DNA from: Alcaligenaceae bacterium
GTDB taxonomy: Bacteria; Pseudomonadota; Gammaproteobacteria; Burkholderiales; Burkholderiaceae_B
DNA length: 45,118 bases
Reading direction: 5' to 3'
Assembly: GCA_029265795.1 (NCBI GenBank)
Contig: JAJUGV010000013.1
Coordinates: forward strand, 1 to 45,118
Part shown: piece after piece, positions 25,164 through 35,433 of the stretch
Position numbering within the stretch: position 1 is the first letter of the stretch
Layout of the letters: each line of letters starts with the position of its first letter
The notes under the pieces: generated by a model
What the model was told of the DNA's origin: nothing
What the model saw: the letters and a program-made list of their open reading frames with translations, nothing else
The model's database searches: none
Program-made: the position numbers and the translations under genes

Positions 25164-25724
25164 ATGAGTCTTTCAGAGGTGAAAAGTTCTGCCGACAGCC
25201 GCATGGCGAAATCTGTGGAAGCCCTGCGCACGGGTCTGGCCAAAATACGCACCGGGCGCGCTAGCGCCGGTATTCTCGATCATGTGAACGTGGAATATTA
25301 CGGCTCGATGGTCCCTGTTAACCAAGTGGCCAATGTCACTGTGGTCGATGCGCGCACACTCAATGTTCAGGTGTGGGAAAAGAATATGGCCGGCCCGGTT
25401 GAAAAGGCGATTCGTGAATCCGACCTGGGTCTGAATCCGATTTCCATGGGCGACAGCATTCGTGTGCCAATGCCGGCTCTTACTGAAGAGCGTCGCCGCG
25501 ATCTCACCAAGGTCGTGCGGGCCGAAGGCGAAGACGCCAAGGTGGCCGTACGCAATCTGCGCCGCGAGGCCAACGACGCGCTCAAGAAGCTGGTCAAGGA
25601 TAAGGAAATTTCCGAAGACGAAGAGCGTCGCATGCAGGACGAGGTGCAGAAACTGACCGACAAATACGTTGGCGAGATCGACAAGGTCATCGCCCAGAAA
25701 GAAGCGGAGATCATGACGGTTTGA
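25164..25724 (+). CDS. frr: Ribosome recycling factor
   Basis: This 186-residue protein with EF-G splits post-termination ribosomes. It is the normal length, with the conserved [17 protein letters not shown] helix and the [15 protein letters not shown] hinge. The ATG at 25164 is preceded by AAAGGAATC. It lies between pyrH and uppS in the conserved order. Confidence 0.98.
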   Translation: MSLSEVKSSADSRMAKSVEALRTGLAKIRTGRASAGILDHVNVEYYGSMVPVNQVANVTVVDARTLNVQVWEKNMAGPVEKAIRESDLGLNPISMGDSIRVPMPALTEERRRDLTKVVRAEGEDAKVAVRNLRREANDALKKLVKDKEISEDEERRMQDEVQKLTDKYVGEIDKVIAQKEAEIMTV

Positions 25725-25745
25725 CCGTCGTGCCTGCCTGGCGCA

Positions 25746-26504
25746 ATGCACAAAAGCTCTACACTTGCTGTTCCTGAGCATGCCGGGGTGCCCCGACACC
25801 TCGCCATCATTATGGACGGCAACGGTCGCTGGGCAACACAACGCTTCCTGCCTCGCAGTGCAGGCCATGCACGGGGTGTGCAGGCGGTGCGGCGGGTGGT
25901 CGAAGCCTGTGGTCGCCGCGGCGTACGCTACCTGACGCTGTTTGCGTTCAGTTCAGAGAACTGGCGCCGCCCTCAAGAAGAAGTCACCTTGCTGATGCGG
26001 CTTTTTGTGCAGACGCTGCAGAAAGAAGTCGACAAACTCAACGAGCAAGGTGTCCGACTAAGAGTAGTGGGCGACACCAGCGCTTTCGACAGCGGTCTGC
26101 AAGACCTGATTCGCAAGGCCGAGGAACGCACCGCCCAGAACGACACGTTGCACCTCACCATTGCTGCGAATTATGGCGGCCGCTGGGACATTCTGCAGGC
26201 CATGCAGCGCATGCTAACCGAGCATCCTGAGCTGTGTGCCGATCCCAAAGGCATCGATGAAACTGCGCTCACTCCCTACCTAACCATGTCCTTTGCCCCC
26301 GAGCCGGACCTCTTCATCCGCACCGGGGGTGAGCAGCGTATTTCCAATTTCTTGATCTGGCAGTTGGCCTACACAGAGCTGTATTTCACTGAACGGTACT
26401 GGCCGGACATATCGGTGCGTGACATCGATGCAGCGTTCGAGTGGTATCGTACGCGGGAACGCCGTTTTGGCCGGACGAGCGCCCAACTCGCGGGCGGTGA
26501 CTGA
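25746..26504 (+). CDS. uppS: Undecaprenyl diphosphate synthase (cis-prenyltransferase)
   Basis: This 252-residue enzyme condenses isopentenyl diphosphate units onto farnesyl diphosphate to make the C55 carrier lipid for peptidoglycan and O-antigen. It has [10 protein letters not shown] with catalytic Asp24, the FAFSSENW segment and the C-terminal [16 protein letters not shown] block. Start and length match the family. It is followed by cdsA after 29 bases with AAGGGG upstream of the cdsA start. Confidence 0.97.
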   Translation: MHKSSTLAVPEHAGVPRHLAIIMDGNGRWATQRFLPRSAGHARGVQAVRRVVEACGRRGVRYLTLFAFSSENWRRPQEEVTLLMRLFVQTLQKEVDKLNEQGVRLRVVGDTSAFDSGLQDLIRKAEERTAQNDTLHLTIAANYGGRWDILQAMQRMLTEHPELCADPKGIDETALTPYLTMSFAPEPDLFIRTGGEQRISNFLIWQLAYTELYFTERYWPDISVRDIDAAFEWYRTRERRFGRTSAQLAGGD

Positions 26505-26533
26505 ACGCTCTTGATTTCCTGCAAGGGGTCTCC

Positions 26534-27394
26534 ATGTTAAAGCAGCGAGTGCTGACTGCCATTGTTCTGTTGCTGGTGCTCCTCGGTGCCTTGCTGTCCT
26601 CCAGCTCCTGGCCGCTGATTGTCCTGCTGCTGGTGATGGCGGGCTGCGCATTGTGGGAATGGCTGCGTCTCTCGCTCAGTCCCGGCTGGCAGGCCGCGGC
26701 ACCCTGGGTCGCCATTTTCACCACTATTGTGATGTTTTGGTTGGTCTGGACCTGGATGCCTTCCACCGAAGCAGTGCCCGCCGTCGACGGGCTCATTCAC
26801 CCCTGGTTGATGCCCCTGGTGCTTGCCGGTTGGGCTTTACTGGCTTTACCTCAAGTGTTCCAAGGCCAGACCCAGGAAAGACGCTTGCCGGCACTGATGA
26901 GCGGTTTTGGGGTACTGGCTGTAGTTGCGGCCTGGGCAGCGCTTGTGCTGCTGTTTGTGGAGTTCGGTGCTTGGTGTCTCGTATCCATGATGGCATTGAT
27001 CTGGTTTGCCGACATTGCAGCCTATTTCACCGGGCGTGCAATTGGGAAATATAAATTGGCTCCCAAAGTAAGCCCCGGCAAAACGTGGGAAGGCGCCGTA
27101 GGCGGCGTGCTGGCGGCGGCCATCTGGACGACGCTCACCGCAGCATTTTCCGAGGGCAGTTTCGGTGCCGTACTCGCCCAAAAATGGTCACTTCCTGCCG
27201 TGTTCGGATTAGCGGTTCTGCTTGCCGCTATCTCCATCGTTGGAGACCTGTTCGAGTCGCTTCTCAAGCGCAGAGCAGGGGTCAAGGATTCAAGCCGCCT
27301 GCTGCCGGGTCATGGCGGAGTTTATGACCGTATCGATGCACTGCTGCCGGTGGCGCCGGTGGCGGTCATGCTGACAGGAATCGTATTCCCATGA
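26534..27394 (+). CDS. cdsA: Phosphatidate cytidylyltransferase
   Basis: This 286-residue integral membrane enzyme makes CDP-diacylglycerol from phosphatidate and CTP, the branch point of phospholipid synthesis. About eight hydrophobic helices are seen, and the C-terminal family signature is present ([20 protein letters not shown] followed by DRID). Its TGA overlaps the dxr ATG by four bases, so the genes are translationally coupled. Confidence 0.96.
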   Translation: MLKQRVLTAIVLLLVLLGALLSSSSWPLIVLLLVMAGCALWEWLRLSLSPGWQAAAPWVAIFTTIVMFWLVWTWMPSTEAVPAVDGLIHPWLMPLVLAGWALLALPQVFQGQTQERRLPALMSGFGVLAVVAAWAALVLLFVEFGAWCLVSMMALIWFADIAAYFTGRAIGKYKLAPKVSPGKTWEGAVGGVLAAAIWTTLTAAFSEGSFGAVLAQKWSLPAVFGLAVLLAAISIVGDLFESLLKRRAGVKDSSRLLPGHGGVYDRIDALLPVAPVAVMLTGIVFP

Positions 27395-28596
27395 AGGTAC
27401 AGAACGTCTGTGTGCTCGGTTCGACGGGCTCGATCGGGGTGAGCACGCTTGATGTCATCGCGCGCCATCCGGGTCGCTACCGCGCCTATGCACTGAGCGC
27501 ATACAGCCGTATTGATAAGCTGGTGGCTCAGGCCTTGGCCAGCGGGGCGCGCATCGTCGTTGTGCCCAATGACACGGCTGCTCAGCGCTTTCGCAGCCTG
27601 TGGCCGTCCGGCCGGCAAATGCCGGAAGTGCGTGTCGGGCCCGAAGCGCTAGCAGCCACGGCCGCCGACGCCGAAATCAACATTGTTATGGCCGCCATTG
27701 TCGGCACGGCCGGTCTGCCCGCAGCGCTGGCCGCCGCGCAAGCCGGCAAGCGCGTGCTGCTGGCTAACAAAGAGGCCTTGGTTGCTGCCGGGGAGCTCTT
27801 CATGCAGGCTGTGCGTAACCATGGCGCCGAACTGCTACCCATAGACAGTGAGCACAACGCTATCTTTCAGTGTTTGCCCGAGGACGAAGACCGCGCGCGA
27901 GCACCCGAGCGGCCCGCCCGGGGTGTGCGCAGGCTTTTACTCACTGCGTCGGGCGGGCCGTTTCGTACGACCGAGCTCGCCGCGCTGCGCGATGTGACGC
28001 CGGATCAGGCCTGTGCGCATCCGAATTGGAGTATGGGGCGCAAGATTTCCGTGGATTCCGCCACGATGCTTAACAAGGGCCTTGAGGTTATCGAAGCGCA
28101 TTGGTTGTTTTCAATGGAGCCCGATTCCATCCAGGTTTTGATACATCCGCAAAGTCTGGTCCATTCCATGGTCGAGTATGTAGATGGTTCGATATTGGCT
28201 CAGCTGGGGCAGCCGGATATGCGTACGCCGATTGCGTATGGCCTGGGCTTCCCTGAACGCATTGCCAGTGGAGTAGGGCTTTTCGATTTAATGCGTATGC
28301 AGAAACTGGATTTCGAACCGCCCGAGCCTGGCCGCTTTCCGTGCCTGGGACTGGCTTACGATGCCCTGCGGGCGGGCCAGTCGTCCTGTATCAACCTGAA
28401 TGCTGCCAATGAAGTGGCGGTGGACCGCTTTTTATCAGGTGGTATTCGCTATACTGAAATTCCGCAGATTATCGGCGATTGCCTCGATCGCATGGAAGCG
28501 TTCAACAGCACGACGCCACAGACTTTAGAAGACATCCTTGAGCAGGATCGTCGTGCGCGTGCCGTCGCTGCGGAACTGTGCATGCTGCGCGCCTGA
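27391..28596 (+). CDS. dxr: 1-deoxy-D-xylulose 5-phosphate reductoisomerase
   Basis: This 401-residue enzyme makes 2-C-methyl-D-erythritol 4-phosphate with NADPH, the committed step of the MEP isoprenoid pathway that feeds UppS. It has the N-terminal NADPH loop [32 protein letters not shown] (metal ligands) and the [10 protein letters not shown] block. The start overlaps the cdsA stop. It lies 26 bases before rseP. Confidence 0.97.
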   Translation: MKVQNVCVLGSTGSIGVSTLDVIARHPGRYRAYALSAYSRIDKLVAQALASGARIVVVPNDTAAQRFRSLWPSGRQMPEVRVGPEALAATAADAEINIVMAAIVGTAGLPAALAAAQAGKRVLLANKEALVAAGELFMQAVRNHGAELLPIDSEHNAIFQCLPEDEDRARAPERPARGVRRLLLTASGGPFRTTELAALRDVTPDQACAHPNWSMGRKISVDSATMLNKGLEVIEAHWLFSMEPDSIQVLIHPQSLVHSMVEYVDGSILAQLGQPDMRTPIAYGLGFPERIASGVGLFDLMRMQKLDFEPPEPGRFPCLGLAYDALRAGQSSCINLNAANEVAVDRFLSGGIRYTEIPQIIGDCLDRMEAFNSTTPQTLEDILEQDRRARAVAAELCMLRA

Positions 28597-28622
28597 ACGA
28601 GTCAGCCACATACGGGTTACCC

Positions 28623-29957
28623 ATGCTGTTCACTTTGCTGGCCTTTGCGATTGCGCTGGGCGTCCTGATCACCTTTCACGAATACGGCCACTATTGGGTG
28701 GCACGGCGCTGTGGGGTGCATGTCGAGCGCTTCTCGGTAGGTTTCGGCAAGGTGCTGCTGCGCAGACGGGATCGTAACGGTACCGAGTGGGCGCTCTCCG
28801 CCATTCCGTTGGGCGGTTACGTCAAGTTTCTTGACGACCCGGAACAGGATCTTGCCGGCGCTGACCCCCGGCGCGCCTTCAATGCACAGCCTTTACGCAA
28901 CCGAGCGGCCATTGTGGCAGCCGGGCCATTCGCCAACCTGCTACTTGCGGTGTTGCTTTATGCCCTATTGGGAATGATGGGTACGCAGCAGCCGGCCGCG
29001 GTCATCGGGACACCGCCGCCCGGCAGCCCGGCAGCGTTGGCGGGTTTTCACGAAGGTGATCGGCTGGTGGCCATCCAAGGCAAGGCCGTGGAATCATGGA
29101 ATGACGCCCGCTGGCACCTGATGGATACGTTCGCCGGCGGCGGTACGGTAGAGGTGGCTGTGGAAACGGCGGAGGGCGTACAACGTTCGCGCCGCTTGCA
29201 GATGAGCGCAGTCGCCGTTGAGCCTGATTCCGTCGACCCCATGTTGGAAGCGGGGCTCATGTTGAAAGCGCCGCGCCCAATCGTGCGCGAGCTGATCGAG
29301 GGCGGGGCGGGGCAGGCGGCCGGCCTGCAACCGGGCGACATTTTTCTAGCGATCGGCCGCCTTGAAGAACCCTCAGCCGCAGAGGTTGTAGCGACGGTTG
29401 AACAATCACCGGGCGAGCGCCTGCCGGTAGTGATAGAGCGTGCGGGCACCGCAGTGGCCCTGAACATCACGCCTCAAGCGCAACCCAACGCCGATGGGGT
29501 CGTGGTTGGCCGCATAGGGGTGATGTTGGGGGCCGATCTGAGCATGGTTACGATGCGGTATGGGCCGGTAGAAAGTGTCTGGCGAGGCGTTGAACGTACC
29601 GCGGATACCGTCGTTCTCTCCTTTAAGATGATCGGCCGCATGATATTTGGTGAGGTTTCGCTGCGGAATGTGAGCGGCCCGGTCACGATCGCCGACTACG
29701 CCGGCCAGACTGCCAGGGTCGGTCTTGCGGCCTACATCAGCTTCATGGCACTGATCAGTGTCAGCATCGGAGTGCTCAACCTGCTGCCGATCCCGATGTT
29801 GGACGGGGGCCATCTGCTCTATTATGCGATGGAGGGTGTTAGAGGCCGTCCCGTACCCGAGAAATGGCTGATGACCGGCCAGCGTATTGGGTTCGGTTTA
29901 TTGGCGGCACTCATGAGCCTAGCTTTTTTCAACGACTTCACCCGGCTTTTCAGCTAA
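28623..29957 (+). CDS. rseP: Site-2 zinc metalloprotease RseP
   Basis: This 444-residue intramembrane protease cuts anti-sigma factor RseA in the envelope stress pathway. The N-terminal membrane helix carries HEYGH (His19, Glu20, His23); two PDZ-like periplasmic domains follow; near the C-terminus NLLPIPMLDGGH supplies the third zinc ligand. The open frame extends to 28578, inside the end of dxr, but the ATG at 28623 gives the standard start. Its position between dxr and bamA is the conserved one. Confidence 0.96.
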   Translation: MLFTLLAFAIALGVLITFHEYGHYWVARRCGVHVERFSVGFGKVLLRRRDRNGTEWALSAIPLGGYVKFLDDPEQDLAGADPRRAFNAQPLRNRAAIVAAGPFANLLLAVLLYALLGMMGTQQPAAVIGTPPPGSPAALAGFHEGDRLVAIQGKAVESWNDARWHLMDTFAGGGTVEVAVETAEGVQRSRRLQMSAVAVEPDSVDPMLEAGLMLKAPRPIVRELIEGGAGQAAGLQPGDIFLAIGRLEEPSAAEVVATVEQSPGERLPVVIERAGTAVALNITPQAQPNADGVVVGRIGVMLGADLSMVTMRYGPVESVWRGVERTADTVVLSFKMIGRMIFGEVSLRNVSGPVTIADYAGQTARVGLAAYISFMALISVSIGVLNLLPIPMLDGGHLLYYAMEGVRGRPVPEKWLMTGQRIGFGLLAALMSLAFFNDFTRLFS

Positions 29958-29970
29958 AGTCGTTGTGCCG

Positions 29971-29976
29971 TACAAT
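29971..29976 (+). promoter_or_regulatory. Possible -10 element ahead of bamA
   Basis: TACAAT lies 34 bases before the bamA ATG and just after the rseP stop. No clear -35 or sigma-E-type site is seen, so an internal promoter is only a possibility. Confidence 0.25.
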
Positions 29977-30010
29977 CGTCCACCATTCAGTTGACCGAGG
30001 ATCGTCCAGG

Positions 30011-32350
30011 ATGTCCTTCAGCCGGAAACTTCCATTCGCGAGACGCGTTCTGCCCGTCTTGCTGAGCACTTTGCTCGTATCGGGCGTAGCCAATGCCTTC
30101 ACGCCTTTCGTGGTCAAGGACATCCAGGTTAATGGCGTCCAACGGGTCGACGTCGGCACCATTTTCACTTACATGCCGGTAAGGGTGGGCGACACATTCA
30201 CTGAAGAGCAGGCCGCCGAAGCCATTCAACGCCTTTACTCCAGCGGCCTCTTTAGCGATGTCTCGATCGACACTACCGGCGATGTCCTGGTGGTTAACGT
30301 GCAGGAGCGCCCCACGATCGCTTCGGTCACCTTCAATGGCATGCGCGAATTCGACGCCAATGCCATCACCAAGTCGCTGATGCAGGTGGGGTTCGGCCAG
30401 GGGCGAGTGTTCGACCGCTCCATGCTCGAGCGTGCCGAATTCGAAATCAAGCAGCAGTATCTGTCCAAGGGCAAGTACGGCGTTGAGATCACACCGGTCA
30501 TCACACCCTTGCCGCGCAATCGGGTAGGCATCGCTTTTGATATTTTCGAAGGCGACCTGGCGCGCATTAAGGAAATCAATATCGTCGGCAACAAGGCCTT
30601 TTCCCAAGGGACGCTCCTTGACGAGCTCGAATTGACGGAAAGCGGCATGATGACCTGGTATACAGGCACAGACAAGTATTCTCGTGAAAAGCTCGAAGGC
30701 GATATGGAGCGCCTACGCTCCTTCTACCTAGACCGGGGCTATCTCGAATTCAGCGCAGACGCGCCTCAAGTCACCATTTCGCCAGACCGACGCGATATCT
30801 TCATCACCATCACGGTTCACGAAGGTGAGCCCTACACGGTGCGTAGCGTCAGGCTTGCGGGCGACTTGCTACAGCTGGAACCGCAGTTGCAGGAACTGGT
30901 CAAGGTTAAGGAAGGCGAAACCTTCTCCGCGGCGCGCACTAACGAGACGGTACGCAGCATTTCAGAATACCTGGGAGGCCTCGGTTACGCGTTCGCCAAC
31001 GTGAACCCCAACCCAGTGCTTGATCGCGAATCGCACGAGGCCGATCTTACTTTCTACGTCGATCCGGGTAGGCGTGTGTATGTGCGTCGCATTGAGATCG
31101 GTGGCAACACGCGAACGCGCGACGAGGTCATTCGCCGCGAGTTTCGTCAGCAAGAGGCTGCTTGGTACGATTCCGGCAGTATTCGCGCATCGCGCGACCG
31201 GGTAGACCGCCTGGGTTATTTTGCGGAAGTCGACGTCAGTACATCGCCCGTACCCGGCAGCCCCGATCAGGTTGACGTCAACGTCGACGTCAAGGAAAAA
31301 CCTACCGGCCTGATTAACCTCGGTGTCGGCTATGGGTCGACCGATAAGGTGCTTTTGTCAGCCGGCCTCAGCCAAGAAAACATTTTCGGCAGCGGTAATA
31401 CGGTGTCATTTAACGTCAACACCAGCAAGCGCAACCGCGCGATGGTGCTGTCGCACACTGACCCGTACTGGACCGACGACGGCATCAGTAAAACGACTTC
31501 GCTGTTTTACCGCCGTACGGAACCGTACGACGCCTATGATGCATGGGGTGAATACCAGATCACATCCTATGGCGCCGGCCTGAATTTTGGTGTGCCCATC
31601 AGTGAGCACGACCGGATTTTCTCTGGAATCAGCTTCGAGCATAACAAGCTCAGCCGTTTGGGAACCGATACACCGCGAGCCTACCGCGACTACGTATCTG
31701 AATATGGTGAAGGCACGAACTCCATCGTGTTTAACGTAGGCTGGTCTAAGGACACACGTGACAGTGCGCTTGCCCCGACCAAAGGGTATTACAGCCGCCT
31801 GTCCGCCGATGTGTCCACGATGGACTTGCGCTACTACATGCTGCACGGCCAGCATCAGCACTACATTCCACTGGGCCGCTCTTACACCCTGGCTTTTAAT
31901 GTCATGGCAGATTGGGGCAAGACCTACGGTGGTAAGTCCTTCCCAGTCATCAAGAATATCCACGCGGGTGGCATTGGCACGGTGCGCGGCTACGAGGGCG
32001 GTTCGCTCGGTCCGCGCGATATTGACACCAACGACTATCTGGGTGGTTCGCGCCGGCTGGTTGCCAATGCGCAGCTTTATCTGCCGTTCCCCGGCGCTTC
32101 ACGCGACCGAACACTGCGTTGGTTCCTATTTGCAGACGCGGGGCAGGTCAGCACCACCGGCGGCGGCACGTGTTATGCAGGCGTGAATAACCATGTGGCC
32201 GACCCCTGCGGCTGGAAGTATTCCGCGGGTATCGGGCTGTCATGGGAATCACCCATGGGGCCCTTGCAGCTGTCGTTCGCACGGCCGCTCAACGAGAAGC
32301 CGGGTGACGAAAAGCAGGCCTTCCAGTTCCAAATCGGCACGTCCTTCTGA
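30011..32350 (+). CDS. bamA: Outer membrane protein assembly factor BamA
   Basis: This 779-residue Omp85 protein folds and inserts outer-membrane beta-barrels. A signal peptide (cleavage near VANA, about residue 27) precedes five POTRA domains (about 30-420) and a 16-stranded barrel with the loop-6 motif VRGY in place of the common VRGF; the protein ends in an aromatic residue (GTSF). The ATG at 30011 is chosen because the frame upstream reads back into rseP and has no signal peptide. Skp, its periplasmic partner, is next. Confidence 0.97.
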   Translation: MSFSRKLPFARRVLPVLLSTLLVSGVANAFTPFVVKDIQVNGVQRVDVGTIFTYMPVRVGDTFTEEQAAEAIQRLYSSGLFSDVSIDTTGDVLVVNVQERPTIASVTFNGMREFDANAITKSLMQVGFGQGRVFDRSMLERAEFEIKQQYLSKGKYGVEITPVITPLPRNRVGIAFDIFEGDLARIKEINIVGNKAFSQGTLLDELELTESGMMTWYTGTDKYSREKLEGDMERLRSFYLDRGYLEFSADAPQVTISPDRRDIFITITVHEGEPYTVRSVRLAGDLLQLEPQLQELVKVKEGETFSAARTNETVRSISEYLGGLGYAFANVNPNPVLDRESHEADLTFYVDPGRRVYVRRIEIGGNTRTRDEVIRREFRQQEAAWYDSGSIRASRDRVDRLGYFAEVDVSTSPVPGSPDQVDVNVDVKEKPTGLINLGVGYGSTDKVLLSAGLSQENIFGSGNTVSFNVNTSKRNRAMVLSHTDPYWTDDGISKTTSLFYRRTEPYDAYDAWGEYQITSYGAGLNFGVPISEHDRIFSGISFEHNKLSRLGTDTPRAYRDYVSEYGEGTNSIVFNVGWSKDTRDSALAPTKGYYSRLSADVSTMDLRYYMLHGQHQHYIPLGRSYTLAFNVMADWGKTYGGKSFPVIKNIHAGGIGTVRGYEGGSLGPRDIDTNDYLGGSRRLVANAQLYLPFPGASRDRTLRWFLFADAGQVSTTGGGTCYAGVNNHVADPCGWKYSAGIGLSWESPMGPLQLSFARPLNEKPGDEKQAFQFQIGTSF

Positions 32351-32460
32351 TGCCGGTGAATCCGGGTATGTCAGGTGGTGCGTGCACCATGCGGACGTAT
32401 GCAGTGCTGCTTATGGCACAATAATCTTTTGATCTTCGCTCCTTGCAAGGTAGAGTATTC

Positions 32461-33030
32461 ATGAAGTCTAAAATTGCTTTAAAACTTTCCGCTCTGTCGC
32501 AGGGTGTTGGCCGTGGTCACCGTGCGTACCTGCTTGCCTCGCTAATCGCTGTGGGCGCTGCGCTGGCTGTGCCGGCCGCCCCGGTGCATGCACAAGCGCA
32601 AGGTACCAAAATCGGCTTCGTGAGCACCGAACGCATTCTGCGAGATTCCAGGCCGGCCAAGGCGGCGCAGTCCAAGATCGAAAACGAATTCAAGAAACGC
32701 GACGAAGAACTTCAGCGGTTGGCGAATACCTTGCGAAGCGAGGTTCAGAAGTTCGATAAAGACGCTCCCGTACTGTCCGAGTCCGAGCGCATCAAACGTC
32801 AGCGCCAGCTTGCCGATCTGGATTCCGATCTGCAGCGCAAGCGTCGTGAATTCCAAGAGGATTTCAACCGCCGCCGCAATGAAGAATTCTCGGCTATCGT
32901 CGAGAAAGCCGATCAGGCCATCAAGGCGATTGCAGAGCAGCAGGGCTACGACCTCATCATCCAGGATGCGGTCACCGTCAGCCCACGTGTTGACATCACC
33001 GATCAAGTTCTGAAGGCCCTGGGCGGCTGA
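32461..33030 (+). CDS. skp: Periplasmic chaperone Skp/OmpH
   Basis: This 189-residue protein holds unfolded outer-membrane proteins in the periplasm and passes them to the Bam complex. A long, basic signal peptide (about residues 1-44, ending PVHA) is followed by the family start (KIGFVSTERIL) and a charged helical coiled-coil region (about 65-145) that forms the trimer tentacles. The ATG at 32461 is preferred over a TTG at 32443. It lies 110 bases after bamA, whose gap contains an A/T-rich stretch but no promoter I can define, and 7 bases before lpxD. Confidence 0.92.
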   Translation: MKSKIALKLSALSQGVGRGHRAYLLASLIAVGAALAVPAAPVHAQAQGTKIGFVSTERILRDSRPAKAAQSKIENEFKKRDEELQRLANTLRSEVQKFDKDAPVLSESERIKRQRQLADLDSDLQRKRREFQEDFNRRRNEEFSAIVEKADQAIKAIAEQQGYDLIIQDAVTVSPRVDITDQVLKALGG

Positions 33031-33037
33031 TACCGCC

Positions 33038-34159
33038 ATGCCGTTGTTGCTTGCACCGGAACAGGCCATCACACTTGATCGACTACTCACCGAAGCAAAT
33101 GTTTTCGGTGTGGATTGCGAGCCCGTGCCTGGTTCCGGGAATCCTCTTATTCGCGGTCTGGGTTCGCTTTCCAGCGCATGTCCCGAACAGATCAGCTTTC
33201 TGTCCAACCCCAAGCTGCAGTCGCAGCTAGAGTCCTGTCAGGCGGCGGCCGTCATTGTCACGCCTGCAGTGTGGGAAGCGTCTCTTCAAGGTAAAGAGAC
33301 TCCGTTCGTGCCGGTGTTGTGCAGCGAGCCCTATCTGGTGTACGCCTTGCTGGCTCAATGGTTCGATCGGCACCGACTTAGCAAATTACCGGTAGGCATA
33401 CACCCTACAGCCGTGATTGCTGATTCCGCGCGCATCGCTGACGGGGTAAGCATCGGCGCGCACTGTGTCATCGAAGACGATGTCACCATTGGTCGCGGAA
33501 CGCGGCTGGGGGCGGGCTGCGTGATAGGTGCCGGTTCAAGCCTGGGCCAGGACTGTCTGCTGCATGCCAAGGTCACGCTCTATCACGGTGTCACCGTGGG
33601 GGATCGCGCCATTCTTCATTCGGGCTGCGTACTCGGAGCAGACGGCTTCGGCTTTGCGCCAGACCCACGAGGGCAGGGGGGCTGGGCTAAGATTGCGCAA
33701 CTGGGGGGCGTTGTGGTGGGCAATGATGTCGAGATCGGCGCTAACACCACTGTCGACCGCGGTGCGCTTGAAAGCACCATAATCGGTGACGGCGTCAAAC
33801 TCGATAACCAGATCATGATTGGCCACAACAGTCAGATCGGCGACCACACGGCAATGGCCGCCTGTGTCGGCGTAGCCGGCTCCACCATCATAGGCAAACG
33901 CTGCACGCTTGCCGGTGCCGCCATGACCGCCGGCCACCTCACCCTGGGTGACGACGTGCACATTTCAGGCGCTACGGCAGTCACCTCCAGCATTTCAAAA
34001 CCAGGACGCTATACCGGCGTCTTCCCGTACTCCGAACACTCCGATTGGCAACGTAATGCGGCCGTGCTGCCACAGCTCAATGCGTTGCGTCGCCGGCTGC
34101 GCGCCTTGGAGCGACAGCTGGCGAGCGCCGGGCACGAGTCCGACCAATCGACATCATAA
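33038..34159 (+). CDS. lpxD: UDP-3-O-acylglucosamine N-acyltransferase
   Basis: This 373-residue enzyme performs the third step of lipid A synthesis, adding a 3-hydroxyacyl chain to the 2-amino group. An N-terminal uridine-binding domain (1-110) precedes hexapeptide repeats forming a left-handed beta-helix, with the catalytic His263 in [11 protein letters not shown]-terminal helical tail closes the trimer. It ends 10 bases before fabZ. Confidence 0.97.
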   Translation: MPLLLAPEQAITLDRLLTEANVFGVDCEPVPGSGNPLIRGLGSLSSACPEQISFLSNPKLQSQLESCQAAAVIVTPAVWEASLQGKETPFVPVLCSEPYLVYALLAQWFDRHRLSKLPVGIHPTAVIADSARIADGVSIGAHCVIEDDVTIGRGTRLGAGCVIGAGSSLGQDCLLHAKVTLYHGVTVGDRAILHSGCVLGADGFGFAPDPRGQGGWAKIAQLGGVVVGNDVEIGANTTVDRGALESTIIGDGVKLDNQIMIGHNSQIGDHTAMAACVGVAGSTIIGKRCTLAGAAMTAGHLTLGDDVHISGATAVTSSISKPGRYTGVFPYSEHSDWQRNAAVLPQLNALRRRLRALERQLASAGHESDQSTS

Positions 34160-34169
34160 TGAACGACTC

Positions 34170-34640
34170 ATGCAGGAAACTCAGAAAATAGAACTCGACA
34201 TCAAGCAGATCATGGAGCGTTTGCCGCATCGCTACCCGATGCTGCTGGTCGATCGTGTGCTGGAAATGGTGCCTGGCAAGAGCATCGTGGCCATTAAGAA
34301 CGTCACGCTCAACGAGCCCTTTTTCACCGGACATTTCCCACATCACCCCGTGATGCCGGGTGTGCTGATCATCGAGGCATTGGCTCAGGCCTCCGCTCTG
34401 TTCTCGTTTGAGGGTGACAGCGGAGTCAATCCGGCAAATCCCAAAATGGCCTACTACCTGGTGGGCGTGGATGGTGCTCGCTTCCGCCGACCGGTCGTGC
34501 CGGGTGATCAACTCCGCCTCGAAAGCACTGCAGATAAAATCAGTCGCGCAATCTGTAAGTACACTGCCCGGGCGACGGTGGACGGCCAACTGGTGGCGGA
34601 AGCCAAGCTGATGTGTGCGATCCGCGTGCTGGAAGACTGA
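34170..34640 (+). CDS. fabZ: 3-hydroxyacyl-ACP dehydratase
   Basis: This 156-residue hot-dog-fold enzyme dehydrates 3-hydroxyacyl-ACP in fatty acid elongation and competes with LpxA/LpxD for the same substrates. The catalytic pair His55 (GHFPHHP) and Glu69 (IIEALAQ) is present. The frame continues upstream over lpxD to 33948, but the ATG at 34170 gives the normal length. One base separates its stop from the lpxA start. Confidence 0.97.
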   Translation: MQETQKIELDIKQIMERLPHRYPMLLVDRVLEMVPGKSIVAIKNVTLNEPFFTGHFPHHPVMPGVLIIEALAQASALFSFEGDSGVNPANPKMAYYLVGVDGARFRRPVVPGDQLRLESTADKISRAICKYTARATVDGQLVAEAKLMCAIRVLED

Positions 34641-34641
34641 T

Positions 34642-35433
34642 ATGGGGTCACGTATTCACCCTACCGCCATTGTTTCACCCGGCGCGCAGTTGGCCGAGGA
34701 TGTCGAGGTTGGGGCATATAGTTTGATTGGGCCCAACGTATCCATTGGGCCCGGCACCCAGGTCGGGCCTCATTGTGTCATTGACGGGCACACGCGCATC
34801 GGTGCCAACAACGTTTTTTATCGCTATTGTTCCATTGGGGGTATGCCCCAGGACAAAAAGTATCAGGGTGAGGATACCCGCCTTGAGATCGGCGACGGCA
34901 ACATGGTACGCGAGTTCGTCACCATCAATACCGGTACGGCACAAGACGCGGGCGTAACGCGTCTGGGCGACGACAACTGGATCATGGCCTACGTGCACAT
35001 CGCCCACGATTGTCAGGTCGGGTCTCACACCATCATCGCCAATAACGTACAGTTGGCCGGCCATATTCATATCAATGATTGGGCGATACTGGGCGGGCAG
35101 AGTGCCGTTCACCAGTTCGTGCACATTGGAGCGCACACGATGGTCGGGGGCAGCAGCGCCATCCGCCAAGACATTCCACCTTATGTAGTGGGTGCAGGCG
35201 ACCCGTTTCGGCCGGTGGGCATCAACTCTGAAGGGTTGCGTCGCCGGGGTTACGATGCAGACGTCATAGCAGCCCTCAAAGAAGCGTATAAGCTGCTGTA
35301 TCGGCGCAACCTCAAGATCGAAGACGCCGCTGCAGCAATTCGCGAGCTGCAGCAAGAGCGTCCCGAGGCACGCGAGGCAATCGACGTGCTCGCGACCTTT
35401 ATTGAACGCCCCGGAAGGGGCATCGTGCGCTGA
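34642..35433 (+). CDS. lpxA: UDP-N-acetylglucosamine acyltransferase
   Basis: This 263-residue enzyme performs the first step of lipid A synthesis. Hexapeptide repeats of a left-handed beta-helix run to about residue 190, with catalytic His122 in HIAHDC (His125 in E. coli) and the GGQSAVHQF segment, then a helical C-terminus. A GTG at 34615 would overlap fabZ; the ATG at 34642 gives the conserved N-terminus IHPTAIV. The stop shares one base with the lpxB start (TGATG). Confidence 0.97.
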   Translation: MGSRIHPTAIVSPGAQLAEDVEVGAYSLIGPNVSIGPGTQVGPHCVIDGHTRIGANNVFYRYCSIGGMPQDKKYQGEDTRLEIGDGNMVREFVTINTGTAQDAGVTRLGDDNWIMAYVHIAHDCQVGSHTIIANNVQLAGHIHINDWAILGGQSAVHQFVHIGAHTMVGGSSAIRQDIPPYVVGAGDPFRPVGINSEGLRRRGYDADVIAALKEAYKLLYRRNLKIEDAAAAIRELQQERPEAREAIDVLATFIERPGRGIVR